Source: Dermacentor variabilis | Lineage: Eukaryota > Arthropoda > Arachnida > Ixodida > Ixodidae | Assembly (NCBI RefSeq): GCF_050947875.1 | Contig: NC_134572.1 | Location: 121,329,105-121,393,104 of the forward strand | DNA length: 64,000 nt | Direction: 5' to 3' | In this document: one piece after another, positions 12,122 to 24,321 of the stretch | How positions within the stretch are numbered: position 1 is the first letter of the stretch | How the letters are laid out: each line of letters opens with the position of its first letter | Position numbers and translations under genes: made by a program | Notes under the pieces: generated by a model | The model's database searches: none | The model's input: the letters and a program-made list of their open reading frames with translations, nothing else | What the model was told of the DNA's origin: nothing

Positions 12122-12150
12122 TGGCCCAATAAAAACTTGTAGTAACCAAT
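11680..12150 (+). pseudogene. LINE 3' end: C-terminal zinc-knuckle-like region and 3' UTR
   Basis: The frame from 11685 has CDSCGTTETMDHMLCICP, a Cys/His cluster typical of the C-terminus of I/R1/Jockey-type LINE polyproteins after reverse transcriptase and RNase H. A TAG at about 11880 interrupts it. The same frame then continues ATKALLKYLKSTGVSNRV to a second stop. A CT-rich 3' UTR follows with two (CT)n arrays (11975-11997 and 12081-12117). AATAAA occurs at about 12129. The element is severely 5' truncated and not functional. Clade is uncertain because no RT is present. Confidence 0.65.
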
Positions 12151-15100
12151 ACAATATACGACGCTTTGAAATATGCGACTAACTGTGAGTAAAAGATTCA
12201 GCTAATTTCTAAGTAGAAACCATACAAAGCTTGCACAAGTTATTATTAATTTCACCCTGCAAGGTTTAAAAGTGCTATAATATATATTGATTTATAATAG
12301 GTAGCTATAAAACATGCGACCTATTTGGATTAGTAAATGCGACTAATTTGTGAGTGGCAGTTTTGCATGGCTTGTACCCATGAGGATTGGAATCTCGTAA
12401 GCTGCGAAGTACTATACCATGTTTGCACGCTTAAGTTTATCCAAATGATGTAGCATAGATAATCGTAACGTCGGTTCTTAAGCATATTTGCAAACTTCGC
12501 AAATCTCGTTGGCGCTTGGAAAAAAGTTACAGCTGAGGCCTTATCATACATGAGGGCTCATTCTCCAACCCCCACCGTGCAACCAAAAGCCCACTGAGTG
12601 ATGCCTCAGCAACTGAGATGTACAATAAGCAAAACATTAAACAAACGCACATTTTTAAACGCAGATTTATATTTTGCAAGTGGCGTGGATCCCTCGGTCG
12701 CTGCAAGCAGTCGGCGACCCCATGGACTGACTTGCGTGGCATGACATATACACATGGTTTCAGACACGCTTCACATTCAGGTAATTGGGTAAGTTCACGT
12801 TGAATGTGAATATAGATGGGACTGAATGTACGTTTGCTCGTATTTTTGAACTAGAGAAATACCTTTTTAATTACATAAATAAACTCTTCTACTTGTATGG
12901 CTGTTTGGAATCATTTATGTCCCTCTCTTTCTCTTTCTTTGTTTTCATTTCTGCGGAAAACACACGTAGAATCTCCAAAACACAGCCCCTTATGCGAGGA
13001 GCAATATCTTACATTTCCATGACAGTGTCTACACGCTTGAGTCCCGCCCGTGGGTTAATTCTTCGATCAATCCTCTAGACAGCTAATCAATACCGACCCT
13101 GTACAACACGTCGAAACGACTTGCCGCGCATTTTCGATCAATAGCGTGTCTAGACGGCGGAAGTTTATTGCGTTTTTGTGCTTCTTTAGAACAATTATTA
13201 GCTTCCAAGGCGCCGTAGTCTCAGTGCAGTGGCCAAGCGACAGATCATCTAGTTGAATTATTCGAGATAATTCTTCATAAAGGCAGCGCACTTTCAAATG
13301 CAAAGTATGAAATGGCAACGGATCTACCTGTTGGGAAAAGGACTCACGAATTGGGTCAGGCCTATAATAATTAGAATGCCGTTTACCAGCATGAAACCAA
13401 TACAAGTGTTTCGCTACATTCACAACTTATCCGTTTACGAAACTTTTCATGAAGCACTAACTACTTGTAAATAATTTTTTGACATGGCTAAAAGAGAAAG
13501 AGATCTCGCGGACTAATGCGCCACTGAACACCTCGTGCTATATATATGCACTACACTATAAGAAAAGAGGTTCCTTCAGTTTCTAACCAAAGGCTAGTAA
13601 CTGCTTGTCATACATATACCTAGCATTCTAGTAAGGACAGTTTTTAACAGCGCTGGTACTTGGATTTACTACGCAAAGGAGGTGGTGCAACGGCTAGAGG
13701 TTAGTCAGTTTACTAACCGTAGAAAGTAATTGCATCGATACAGTGGCATTTGCTACTAACTTTATAGTGGAGCGCGTTTTTTGTTTGCAAGAGGAGCTTC
13801 CATTGCCCAGCAACAATGAAGTTGTCTCTGCATGAGAAATTACGTATGAGAAAATTAATCACGTATGAGAAAAAAAAAAGAAGTTAAATAAGCACGTACT
13901 GCCACGCATTCTGGTGGCATTTATAACACCATCACATAATTGCACGTTATATTCGCGACAGGATCATTAGGTTTCGTGTAATAAATTGCACTCTGCAGAA
14001 ATGCCAACACGACAAAGGGGAACGACGCATCTCACAATCTAATGATCGGCATACTATACGTGGCAGGTTTCTAAGAACAACCTTGTGATTATGTATACCC
14101 ATAGCTTTTAGGAGCGCAAGTTGTGTTTCTGTGCATCTATGTATCTGGATAAACCAACAATGTTACGAACCTATATGCCCGCAACGTACAGTATGCCCTC
14201 ATGTGTGCTACCTCACGCCCCATAACTATTAATCTAATAAATTGATAAAAACTATAGTTTATCCAAATATCGCATTAAGACTGCCATTACAGAACATAAT
14301 CAACGGCAGGTGACAATGGCAATTACTTTCACTAACTGCTCTGTGAAACCTAAACATTGCTTAGTAAAGGCAGCATTTAAAATAGGACGGAATTCTGGAA
14401 GGTAACAAACAAAGAGTGAAGTGATAGTATGGGTTGGCCAATTGTGTATCAGCATCGGTTAATAACTTTTTGCTAGATTTTTTGTTTCTGAATATGTACA
14501 GTTACACATACTATGTTCTGCTTTTGTGCGCATCTTTTGTGTATAAGAACGAGTAAAATAACGGTTAATGCACACATAACGGCATTATGACACATCTTCG
14601 AAAATAACGCGAATACATTAAACATAAGTTCTGAAAGCAGCAGCACGAACGTAAAGGACATAACATGTGAAGCGACTTCCGAACTTTCTGTCGTCAAAGT
14701 TAATATTGTGCAATTCAAGGTACTGTTAAATGTGTACTTCAACTAATTTTTTTTTCTTGAGATAGAATGCAAGACAAAGTACCTGTGATTTTCCTGACTC
14801 TCTCATTATTACTACCGCAGTACGTCTATAACGCTTCAGCCTAGCCATTCTTTTAAGTATTGCCTTCTCTTTGGATAACAGCCTGCCCGAACAGAATCGA
14901 ATACAAGGAGAAGCAAAGCGTTAGTTTGCAGTCCATCAACAATGTTTTGCAAAGTTGATGGTGAGCGGATCTAGCAGTGCGACACGATGTACCAAAAACT
15001 GCCATTGGATACGCGCTTTTGCAAATGTCTCCATTCGCTTTAAAAGAGTACAAATGTCATCTAGTTAGCGAGCGGTCATTATTAAAACAGCAGCGTTAAC

Positions 15101-16139
15101 AAAAACAATTTTGTTTTTCGTGATACTTCGTTTCAAGATTCTGACAGATGGTATAGCTTTTATTATTATGGCGAGTCTCTTTAGAAGCGACGCGGGAATA
15201 AAAGCAGAAATGACAAAAAGTAGTCTATTCATCTGCAACGGTAAGAACCCTTCCACCATATGGCAGTTTTTCCGAGAAAGGAAGAAAGAAGGAAAAAGCT
15301 GGCCGGCAAGATTTGGAAATATTTCTTTTGTTAAGGCGCCTTGCAACCCGTTCACGCGGGACAATATACAAGCTTCTCAGAATAGGATTTACCATTGCTC
15401 ACACGTACGCGCCTGCTTGAGAAAACAAGCTCGCTTTCCCCTAATCTTTCGCCTACAGATATCTCGCGTCTCGGAAAGATATACTGCCATCGCAACGTGT
15501 ACAGCATTCCGAATAGCCTAGAATGCATCATGTGCCCCAGCGCAATTGTTTTTGCCACAGCTCTAGGGCGATGATAAATTCCCTTTGATTCCACACGGCA
15601 TGACGCAGTATCCTATCCGCGTGGTGGGAAATCAGAAGCGGTGACTCGTTGCAAGTAAATCGCGGTGCATGAGTCGGTTCTCTTCCTCACAGCCTTGCGT
15701 GTCATCGGTGCTTTTGGTTTAGTTTCTCACGCAAACCAGCGCCATCATTTGGAATGCCTGTGATGACGTCACTGGCCGTGCCTCGTTACGTCAATGTAAA
15801 ACAAAACTTCACCAAGGGTCGTGTGGCTGCTGCACGATTGTGACTATGAAGGTGCAGCAACCATTCTAATACACCACAATTATTTAGGATAAGATAACAT
15901 TTCCGACCATAATTCTTTTCGCGAATTATCGCCGCAAACGGAGGGGTAAATCCATAATCTCTGTGTATCGGTTCTCTTTTGTGTTTCGATCCTTCAAAAA
16001 ATGATACCTCTCCTCCGCAATGTAAATCTTTCCGTTAAAGCAAGCTTAACATGTTTATTTGCGTTTCCTTCCAAGAGAACCTAATCATTGATTTCGAAGT
16101 TACGCAGACTTGCATTCATTACGTGATCACAATTCAAAC
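12151..16139. other. Unassigned AT-rich region
   Basis: About 4 kb without a recognisable gene or repeat copy. The longest frames (118 codons at 13067-13423 minus; 136 codons at 15111-15521 plus) lack identifiable domains and overlap opposing frames. They are probably chance. Confidence 0.35.
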
Positions 16140-16170
16140 CTACATTTGCGTCGCGTAGACGCAAATGTAG
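16140..16170. repeat. Perfect 13-bp-arm hairpin
   Basis: ctacatttgcgtc and gacgcaaatgtag flank a 5-base loop (gcgta). There is no U-run typical of a terminator, and none is expected in this setting. Confidence 0.9.
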
Positions 16171-16890
16171 AGAATTCTACTTTCATTTACATTGCTTCGC
16201 ACGATGACACACGCCATGCCTTCTGCCCTCGCTCTATTACCTTATGCTTGACAACAACACTAATTAGAACATCTTCTCGTCTGATCAATGGGTACCGAAT
16301 AACGCGCACAAGGGGTTTCACATTGGCAATGAACGTGTCATTTTGTGCAATGCAGTAGTAATCTGGAACACGTTACCCGATGATACAGTCTGACGCCGAG
16401 GGTTAAGTATTCCACGAAAAACAACTACATAGGGTGCTTAAGTAAGGATAACTTTTTTTTAAATGCCTGTGGCATGTAGCAGAATTCTGCTGCTGGAGCT
16501 GGACTTCTCTAAAAAACAAATGTTATAAGCACAACAAATCAAAATAAGTAGTTGACATACTATAAGTGTTTGGCTAATTTACTATTCAAGAATTTTTTTA
16601 TTACGCACATTACAATGCACAAATTGTGGCCAGCGGGGAACATAAAGAAAACTGATGTTCCAATTATTTTTTAGCTGGAATTCTTAAAAAGATGCTGTTA
16701 AGGTAAGTAAGTTGAACAACATAGTATATTTACCGCAAGTATTACGGGTCTTCTATAAAAACAGGTGCTGATGCAAAATTTCTTCCAAAATTCTGACTTT
16801 GAGACTGACAAATTTCAATTCGTAATTGCACTATGAACTCTAAAGTAATACGATTGAATGTTGACGAATGAAATTTTGATAATTAGTCAA
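16171..16890. other. Unassigned stretch
   Basis: AT-rich, nothing recognised. Confidence 0.35.
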
Positions 16891-16892
16891 AC

Positions 16893-16969
<77 letters not shown>
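16893..16969. repeat. (AT)n microsatellite
   Basis: About 35 TA units in one run. It forms the Tyr-Ile repeat at the start of a 347-codon open frame that I regard as spurious. Confidence 0.95.
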
Positions 16970-16974
<5 letters not shown>

Positions 16975-17376
16975 TGCATCGCTTACATAAATTTATCTCA
17001 ATTAGTAAATTTTTACTATACGCCACAGGCTATTTCTAAATATTGTCTTAACGCAGAAAAAGAAGACCTTGGTATTTCACATATATGCTCCTTTATTTGT
17101 GACAGCTGTACCACCTTGGTTCGTTGTCACGCTGCAATGTGCTGTGTTTTTGCTTTATCTTTTTTTTACTTGCAGTACCGGTTGTCTTCTGTTTGCTTGC
17201 ATCATTTGTATTTAATTATTTTGTTCATTTCAGCTATTTGCGTCAAATGTCACGAAGAAAAAGTTATGCAGATCCCACGCACTTCGGAAATTGTTATAAG
17301 AAGCATTTTTATTGACTACGCGCGACCTATACATAGTATAAATAGAACAGTTTACTGCAGCAGCACATCAGTTCTC

Positions 17377-17705
17377 ATGGTGACATCGTCGCACAGTAGT
17401 CTTGTTCTCGTCTTCGCCATTCCGCTGTCGTCATCAACACGGCGCCTTCATCACCGTACATGCGACATCACCGTTGTCGTCGTCGTCTACGTCACACTGC
17501 CGTCATGCTACTGTCATCATGCACTGATCATCGGTATTCCGTTGTATTCGTCACATTATATCAGTCGCCATTCTTCCATCGTCGATATCGTCATTGTCGT
17601 TCTATCATCGTCATACTGCCGTAGTTGTGATTTCACCGTTATAATGCTTCACCACCACTGTGATATTTGCTGTCTTGTCGTCTTAGTGCCCTCATCTTTT
17701 AGTTG
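17377..17705 (+). repeat. Degenerate ATC/GTC trinucleotide-rich stretch
   Basis: About 330 bases dominated by imperfect GTC, ATC and CAC triplets (for example tgtcgtcgtcgtc, catcgtcgatatcgtcattg). Triplet periodicity suppresses stop codons and keeps a 347-codon frame (16858-17901) open. The product has no domain or plausible composition, so this is treated as low-complexity DNA, not a gene. Confidence 0.6.
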
Positions 17706-18043
17706 TCTTCACACGCAATACCTCGTCAAAAACACATTTTCCACAACCCTAAACGAAGCTACACGGCAAGAAAAGATTCACGTACAGTGGGAGGAAGCAG
17801 CCAACCATTGCTTTGCAAGGATCGCACGCCTCTTGGTTTACCTGGGTCCCCAAGCAACTCTCCACTCTCTCATTCCATCACATCGCGAAGCTTGTGTATA
17901 AAGAGAGGTCTCATTTAGTCTTTAACTGCACGAGACTTGCCGGTGGCATTGCCACACATTCCTCCTGACCCCGCCTCTAGCACGGAGCGACAGCATTCAA
18001 AAGCAAAGACGTCGACCGTGACAACAAGGCTACGTTTAAGGCT

Positions 18044-18563
18044 AAACCCCATGAGAGTGATCTTGTGTGCGAAGGTGACGAGCGACGGCTTCGAGTGACG
18101 AAACAGGCCGTGGCTTGAACAGATCGCTCGGTCTTGTCGCTCGAACGCTCGGTTCTGGAAATATAGAGTTCGTCGCTATGAGCTAGTGCTAAGTGCTATG
18201 AGCGACTAGCCAATAGCGTGAAGCCGGAACTGGATGTACGTCACTCAAATACTAACGATTATCGCACGGAATGAGCAACCGATTGAGTATTTATATGTGC
18301 AAGAATAAGAACGTACTGCAAGACCGCCAGAAATATTTTATGGTGTTTTTTTACAGTAAAATACATCAACTTCCATTAATAAAGTACGCGTCACGCTATT
18401 TTCAGCGCGTATTTGCTTCCCCCAAATATCTACAACACCGGGGAGACGTCGCTCGAAATCGTCGCTCGCATGGGGTGCGACTTGTAAGCGACGATCGAAC
18501 GCGACAGCCATCTCCATCGCATCGCTTGTCGCTCGCAAGCGCAAGATCGCTTGCATGGGGTTT
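18044..18563. mobile_element. 520-bp TIR element (MITE-like)
   Basis: Left end aaaccccatgagagtgatct; the right end read as complement is aaaccccatgcaagcgatct. Both continue into 'gcgagcgac'-type sequence, giving imperfect terminal inverted repeats of about 45 bp. The interior repeats cgacgagcg-like motifs and has no transposase. No clear target duplication was found, so the boundaries may be a few bases off. Superfamily unknown. Confidence 0.6.
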
Positions 18564-20276
18564 ATACTTTAGCTCTGATTTTTCTGCGGATTTACAAACG
18601 CTGCTGTTTTTGGTTGCGTTTTACCAGGAAACGCGTGGAGAATTTTAAAGTGGCAATATGTATTATATCTAGGATAGCTACTATATCTGGATGCAGAAAA
18701 ATATCTTAGGATTTGTTTGGGAAAGTGTAGAATCGCTGAATTTCGATGAACGTTTCACTTCAGCCTTCATGCATCGCATAATTCAAGTAGTTCATGGCTG
18801 TAGTCTTCTATTCGGTGCCACCTGCTGTGAAGAGGCTGTACGGGCAAGATCGGAACTCGTGCGAGCAGTTGAGGCCACTTCGCTCCTGTCGGCCGCACCG
18901 GGGCCCTCTACAACAGACAAGACAAAATTATTATCACTTTGGTGCAGCGTTATAGGGACTGCTTAGTCCTAGTGAAATGAGAAACAAGCAGAGTACAGGG
19001 AGTATTATTTAAGCCGAACGATTTAAGGAGTTGTGCGCGAGAAAACCGATATCTGCGAAATCAAGCACACAGGTTTATCAAACATTAAATAGAGTCCAGA
19101 AATCCTCTAGGAAACAGGGGATATGCAGTTCACAAGCCCGACATTAGGAAGATTCAAGGGAGTGTAATGGTTACGCTAAATAATGTGTTAAGTAAGACAT
19201 GGCATTACATTTTGGAATAACTGCGTGCTAAGAATGGTCAAAGCCACATACACAAGAGAAAACCTGCAATACGGTAAACTAAGATGGCTTTTTTATGTGA
19301 CGCGAAGATGAGGAAAGCTTGAGAGTGGGTTGGTCGGCTATCTACAGCGAGTACAGCTTAAGTGACAAAAGAAGACGAGGATGACGAGCTCATGTGCCCG
19401 CCAGTCCGCGTCAGTTCTGGTTGTCCCTCTCTTTCTTTCACCTTTCAGCTCTACTCGGGATGAGAAGACGCGGGAGCTACATCAGCAAGAAGGCCTCCAC
19501 TATCAGCAAGGCTGAAGGGATTACAATAGCTGCGAGCACAACCTTGAATAACTATTTAAAGTTGTTTATACATATATATAAAGAGTCGCTAGCAATATGT
19601 AAATCTAAATGACCCATACTTAGCACCTTGACAGGACAACAATGTTGTCTGCAGTGGTTGCTTAGTGGCTATGGTGTTGGGCAGCTTTTATTTAGGACAA
19701 CAATGTGTACTTATTTTAGGACCACAATGTGTATTTTTATCTGGAAATCTAAAGCTAGCAGTTAGATTTATTTCACATCAACCCTGATGCCACAATACAT
19801 CCAGCGAATCTGATTCTCGGTAGCATCTCGTTTCGGTCTGTCAACTGTGAATGTAAAATACCATGTAGAGTGATCATTCGAGGCAACGTGAAAAAAAAAA
19901 CTAAAATATGTGCACCTCACTCAAACCTCTAAAACTAACTGTAAGAAAGCTAATTGTAAAGATGTAAAACTGTAAATGTAGATGTAAAACTAACTGAATA
20001 ACAGTGTAAACACTATCTTAGAGAATATTTTCTATAAATTTTGAAATTCATCGGCCACATTTCCTTGCGTTACAGATGACATTAAAACTAGCAGCTGCGC
20101 ACCTTGCTGGCGCTAAACATCATTCGATTGAGTAAAAATACACATGCGAATTAATAAAGGGCGACCAAACACGAGCTAAAATATCAACCGGTGCCTAACG
20201 TTTTCCAGCTTTTAGAACAACGCTCAGGCTGAACGAAAAACCGACTAGCCCCAAGCTCTCACTCTTATCGGCTCTC
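18564..20276. other. Unassigned stretch, possibly intron or downstream region of the DM4/DM12 gene
   Basis: Nothing coding was recognised on the minus strand that would provide the second half of a DM4/DM12 domain. Confidence 0.35.
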
Positions 20277-20278
20277 GC

Positions 20279-20287
20279 ACTCACCTG
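20279..20287 (-). other. Splice donor of DM4/DM12 exon 1
   Basis: The minus strand reads CAG|GTGAGT, matching the metazoan U1 consensus. It sits exactly where the conserved protein block ends and just before an in-frame TGA. Confidence 0.85.
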
Positions 20288-20634
20288 AGAAACAGGTCGA
20301 GCACCTCGCCGACGAGCCCGTGCCGCGCCAGCCGACCCCCGGCTGCCTCGCACTGGGCGCGGCGGACGCACGCGGCCCCGTCCACGCCTGTGTGTTCCAG
20401 CGCCATTTGCGCGGCTCGCAGCAGCGCCTCGCGGCCATCCTCGCCTCCTTCTCCGGCGATCTCGAGCTCGAGCGGGAACGACACGCCGTACGTGGCCGTC
20501 ACTGGCCCCGCGGTCGCGATCTTGGCCTTGAACGTGGGGCTCAGCGTGACGCTGGACACGAAGTCCGAGAGCGCGAGCCGTCCTTGCACCGGGCAGAGAA
20601 GCAGCAGCAGTAGCAGCAGCGGCCGCCACGCCAT
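20285..20634 (-). CDS. DM4/DM12-family secreted protein, first coding exon
   Basis: The exon starts at ATG 20634-20632; an upstream GTG could lengthen the frame by one residue but is not needed. Residues 2-18 form a Leu-rich signal peptide (MAWRPLLLLLLLLCPVQG) encoded partly by CTG repeats. After a less conserved segment, residues 70-116 give REALLRAAQMALEHTGVDG, then ACVRRAQCEAAGG and GLVGEVLDLFL. This is the hallmark cysteine-containing helix block of the arthropod DM4/DM12 family, whose molecular function is largely unknown. At 20285 the sequence CAG|GTGAGT is a strong splice donor; splicing would occur after codon position 2. Reading past it hits a stop at once, confirming an exon end. 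The remaining domain with its C-terminal cysteines must lie in another exon not found here. CpG richness contrasts with the AT-rich flanks. Confidence 0.85.
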
Positions 20635-20639
20635 CACTG

Positions 20640-20877
20640 CGGCCCCGTGACGGGACCGCGTCCGCTATGTGCACACGTCACGCTCAGCCGCCCGTGGTGG
20701 ACAAGGCGAAATTCACAAAACCGAAGCTACGACGCGGGGGGATTCGTCTCGGAGAGCCACAACTGAAGAGCCCACTCTCCTCTCCGCGCGGGTGCCGACA
20801 CGCAATCCCCCGGCGTGTAGCACAGGCGATCGCGCGGTGTTTACAGAGTAACAGAGGTAATAGTAATGTCCGAGATG
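20640..20877 (-). promoter_or_regulatory. Probable 5' UTR/promoter region of DM4/DM12 gene
   Basis: CpG-rich sequence directly upstream of the start codon on the minus strand, bounded upstream by a SINE. No TATA box is clear in minus orientation. The TATATAAG near 21035 is on the plus strand inside the SINE and is probably irrelevant. The transcription start is not determined. Confidence 0.35.
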
Positions 20878-21195
20878 CAACGACTGTGCTTTTATGCGAA
20901 GCATATTACTAGAGCTCAACCCAGCTCCTTAGGCGCGGCGGTGTCGCCTTCAAGGCTGACCACGTGACACCGTGACGTCACGACAGAGCAGAAACGGGGC
21001 TCCAACTCGCGCCGTCGCTCGCGGCGTCGCGGCGGTATATAAGCAGCTGCGCTTGTTTCTAGGTGGCTTTGGCTCAACTCTTGCAAGATGGGCTTGGTGG
21101 TAATCGAACCAGGGTCTCCGGAGTGTGAGACGGAGACGCTACCACTGAGCCACGAGTACGATGCTTCAAAGCGGTACAAAAGCGCCTCTAGTGAA
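20878..21195 (-). mobile_element. tRNA-derived SINE, family B (Ruka-like)
   Basis: The minus strand has a polymerase III promoter. The A box region is GTGGCTCAGTGGTAGCGTC (plus 21135-21153). The B box is GGTTCGATTACC (plus 21099-21110). Between them is an anticodon-arm-like stem (TCTCCG...CGGAGA). A GC-rich body follows, ending in gctctagtaatatgcttcgc. This layout fits a tRNA-derived SINE; the tick SINE family Ruka is the closest known example, but the name needs alignment. The insertion lies about 240 bases upstream of the DM4/DM12 start. Confidence 0.75.
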
Positions 21196-22583
21196 TGCGG
21201 TGTTGCCTTAGAAACGAGCTGTTTCTAAGGCTCAGGCGTGCGTCGCTTGCGCAGGCGTACATTTCGTTGCCGCGCCGAACGCTGCGTTGCTCGACGCTCA
21301 CCGCGTCCAATGCGGGGCGCGTAGTCGCTGCGCCGTAGCCCATTGTCTTACACCCCCTGGCGGGTCGACGGGAATGCTGTCGCGTTCCACTCTTGAAGGC
21401 GAAGCAGAGTAACGCATGAGTTGTTTCTTCGTCTAGCCGAACCAAATATAGCCAACAGCAGTTCACCAGGCTAAACAGTGGTTCAACAGCTAAAATAAAG
21501 GCTAGTATGCTTCGCATCCTGGGCTTAACCTTAGCTAAGCCACAGCCATTTTTTTCCACTCATGTCTCTCTATTTCACGCCGCACCTTGTGGACCATATT
21601 TGGCGCAATACACCACGGAAATCCGACCTGGAGTATGGTAATGCGAAAGCATTATATGTCCCCTTACGCGAAAATCCGTCGGCGTCAGCGTAACCGTAAG
21701 GTGGCACCAAAATTGGCCAACGGCGCAAAGAGTAAAAACAGGTAAAAAAATGCTCGGATGCACATTGAATTGCTCAGGGAGGTTCCTGTAAACGAAGTAA
21801 ATTAGTGGCCTTGAAAAGAAATTTTGGTACATTTCGGTGTCGGTGCGAATCTAATCCGCGCCTCCGTGATGGGCGGCCAGTACGCTTCCCCGAACCCACG
21901 GCGGCTCCACGGTTCTAGCTGAGTAAAGGTGGACCTATACTCGCGGACAACTTTCTGTCGCTATGAAGGAAGAGCTATGGGGCGGAGCTTCTGCACATGT
22001 GTTACGGCGCCAAGTAGTCTGCCAGCGTTTGACAGGGCTTTTGGTTGCTTGGAACAGACGCCGAATCGACGCAGCTTCACGTGATATGGTTTCGCGTTTT
22101 CCCAGACGCGGAAGGAAAAAGCCGCAAAATATGTAAACCTTTACATACTGTGGTGTGTTTAATCTTGTTAGCTGTTGCTAATAAGGTGTTTATGTTTTCT
22201 CTTCCTCGGCTTAAACTAACGTGGATGAAAACACGGGACTCTTTTCGGAAGCGCTCTCACTTGTGCGCGCTTTGCCTCCGTATAGCGTTCCCTTTATTGC
22301 CACAAAAAGTTGTTCGCAAGTATAGCGCGTGAGTTCGTGAGCGTGTTCATGAGTGCAATGAGCGCGTTCATAACGATCCAAAGTCTGCAGACGTAAGCCT
22401 GTAGCTTCAACAAGCATGCCCCCCTCGCGTTTTTTCTCAGTCTGTTCATCATGATAACCCTAACTTACGTACACTGCAGGACAAAGACATGTCCCACAGA
22501 TTTCTAATCATCGTTGCCTTTGAATCATCGTCGAAACTGGTGTATATTTTGAAGCTTCACGTGAGGCCGGCATTCGGCACTCA
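21196..22583. other. Unassigned stretch, probably containing an old repeat
   Basis: CpG-moderate sequence to 21560, then phrases such as aatgcgaaagcattatatgt and ccgtaaggtggcaccaaaat (21640-21720) that have the look of a dispersed repeat. There is no second copy here to prove it. No gene recognised. Confidence 0.3.
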
Positions 22584-22648
22584 ATGAATGAATGAATGAA
22601 TGAATGAATGAATGAATGAATGAATGAATGAATGAATGAATGAATGAA
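22584..22648. repeat. (AATG)n microsatellite
   Basis: About 16 AATG units. Confidence 0.95.
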
Positions 22649-22788
22649 GATACCAACATAGATAAAGGAACAAAACAGCCGAGGGCCATTAAGGCTATAC
22701 CAGCCTATATAGGTGTAACCAAACTAGGAGTGCTCGGAGCCGGAACGAACTAACCTCCCTCTCCGTGCTTTCACTGTGTGTATATATA

Positions 22789-22930
22789 TTATAGTGGGTG
22801 ATATGCATGTGGCGCTGTGCGGACTGCCACCGCTGCAGCGTGAGACTCGGGCTGCTGATTCGAAGGGCTAGGACTCGTGATTAAGAGCTACTTGCAATCC
22901 CTCGAACGAGCTGCAATGAACCCCATTTCA
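22789..22930 (+). repeat. 5' LTR of Ty3-type element
   Basis: Nearly the same sequence, inverted, occurs at 35973-36103 (atgcatgtggcgctgtgcgg, then gctgattcgaagggctagga, then ccctcgaacgagctgcaa). About eight substitutions and one small indel separate the overlap. The left flank is a short TA tract. A primer-binding-site candidate (tggtggagatgctgggt) starts at 22933, two bases after the proposed LTR end. Confidence 0.7.
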
Positions 22931-22999
22931 TTTGGTGGAGATGCTGGGTAACCTCGGAAACTGGAACTCTGAAACCCGACGTTACCGACTGCTTCAATC

Positions 23000-24241
23000 A
23001 TGCCTGACGAAGTCACCCAGGAAGATGCAGCTCAGCCTCCGACGGTCATCGTTTATGGTGTGTTGCGCCAGCGTGATCGTGCCATCTTTAGCGGCACCGA
23101 TAATTATGACGTGGAGGACTGGTTGGCATCTTACGAACCGGTGAGCCAGCATAACAAGTGGGACGACTTCACCAAGTTGCACAACGTGCTGTTTTACTTA
23201 ACCGGCGTCGCGAACCTCTGGTTCCGAAACTACGAACACGATTTTACAGCATTCAGAGCATTCAAGACAAGTTTCGCAGAAGTGTTCGGGCGCTCCGCTG
23301 TGCGCAAGTGGGCTGTGCGCTTACGTGGGCGGGCGCAACATCACGGCGAAACTATCACAAGTTACATCGAAGGTATCATTGACCTGTGTAAGCGCGTGAA
23401 TTCGTCAATGCCAGAACAGGACAAGATGAAACACATTATGAAAGGCACTGATGAGGACGCCTTTCAAATGTTGTTAACGGAGGATTCGCGTACCGTGGCC
23501 AAAGTTATCAATTTGTGCCAAAGTTTTGACGAGCTACGGAAACAACGCATCTTAGCTCGGCGCCCACCGCCTACGGAAGATGCGTCAGCAGCATTGGTTA
23601 TTGGCCACAACCACGCAACTTTGCTGACGCAAATAAAAGAATTTCTGCGCGAGGAGGTAGCGCGACAGCTAACAATTTTGCCGACCAAGGAGACGCCTTA
23701 TCAATATTTGGCTCCGGCGATCTGACAGGTAATTGAAGAGCAAGTGACCGAAGCTCTTCCACTTCCGTGTCAGCCGGCTCCCGCGGCCGCGCCTCTGACA
23801 TATGCTGAAGCCGTTGTACGTGCGCCTCGTCTGCCGGCGTTCTCTCCTCCGCCTTCAGCGCCTCGCCAGCTGGTGTTCTCTCCTCCGCCTTCGCCTCGCC
23901 AGCCGGCGGCTCCCTTTTTCAGTGTACAGCAGCAGGGTACAAATCCTTGGCGCACTGCTGAAAACCTCCCAATATGCTATGCCTGCGGTACACCGGCACA
24001 TGTAGCGCGCTTATGCCGCCGGCGCTTTCCGGCCTTCGTGGGCACCCCGCGACCATCCAGCTCCGGCTTCCGACCATTCCGTAAGCCTCAACGACCATCA
24101 CCGGGAGTCTACGCTGCTTATGACATACCAGCACCGCAGTAACAGCTCTACGGTACTCGTCGCTCACTTTCCCCTCGTCAGCGCTCACTCTCACCCATGC
24201 GTCGTAGGCCCAGTGCCAGTACTAGTGAGGCGGAAAACTGA
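23000..24241 (+). pseudogene. gag: gag polyprotein of Ty3 element, two premature stops
   Basis: Starts at ATG 23000. It carries a Retrotrans_gag-like capsid region (GVANLWFRNYEHDFTAF, then FAEVFGRS, then YIEGIIDLCKRVNSSM), which packages the element RNA. TGA at 23723-23725 interrupts the frame; the same frame resumes with QVIEEQVTEALP. A Pro-rich linker leads to a CCHC zinc knuckle at 23975-24016 (CYACGTPAHVARLC). TAA at 24140-24142 is a second premature stop, followed in frame by a Ser/Arg-rich tail (RRSLSPRQRSLSPMRRRP) to TGA at 24239. The last stop is likely the original gag end. The product is not functional as it stands. Confidence 0.85.
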
Positions 24242-24321
24242 TTTCCGCAGTTCCTGAGGCACGAACTGCGTAATCGTCGGAACATCAAAGTACTCGTTTT
24301 TCCCCTGCTAACGTTATTCTA

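Noticed and set aside
20195..20674. 159-codon minus frame overlapping the DM4/DM12 exon
   Set aside because: Arg/Ala-rich shadow frame in GC-rich DNA. The other frame has a signal peptide, family motif and splice donor.
21030..21045. TATATAAG as promoter of a plus-strand gene
   Set aside because: It lies within the family B SINE body and no plus-strand coding exon follows.
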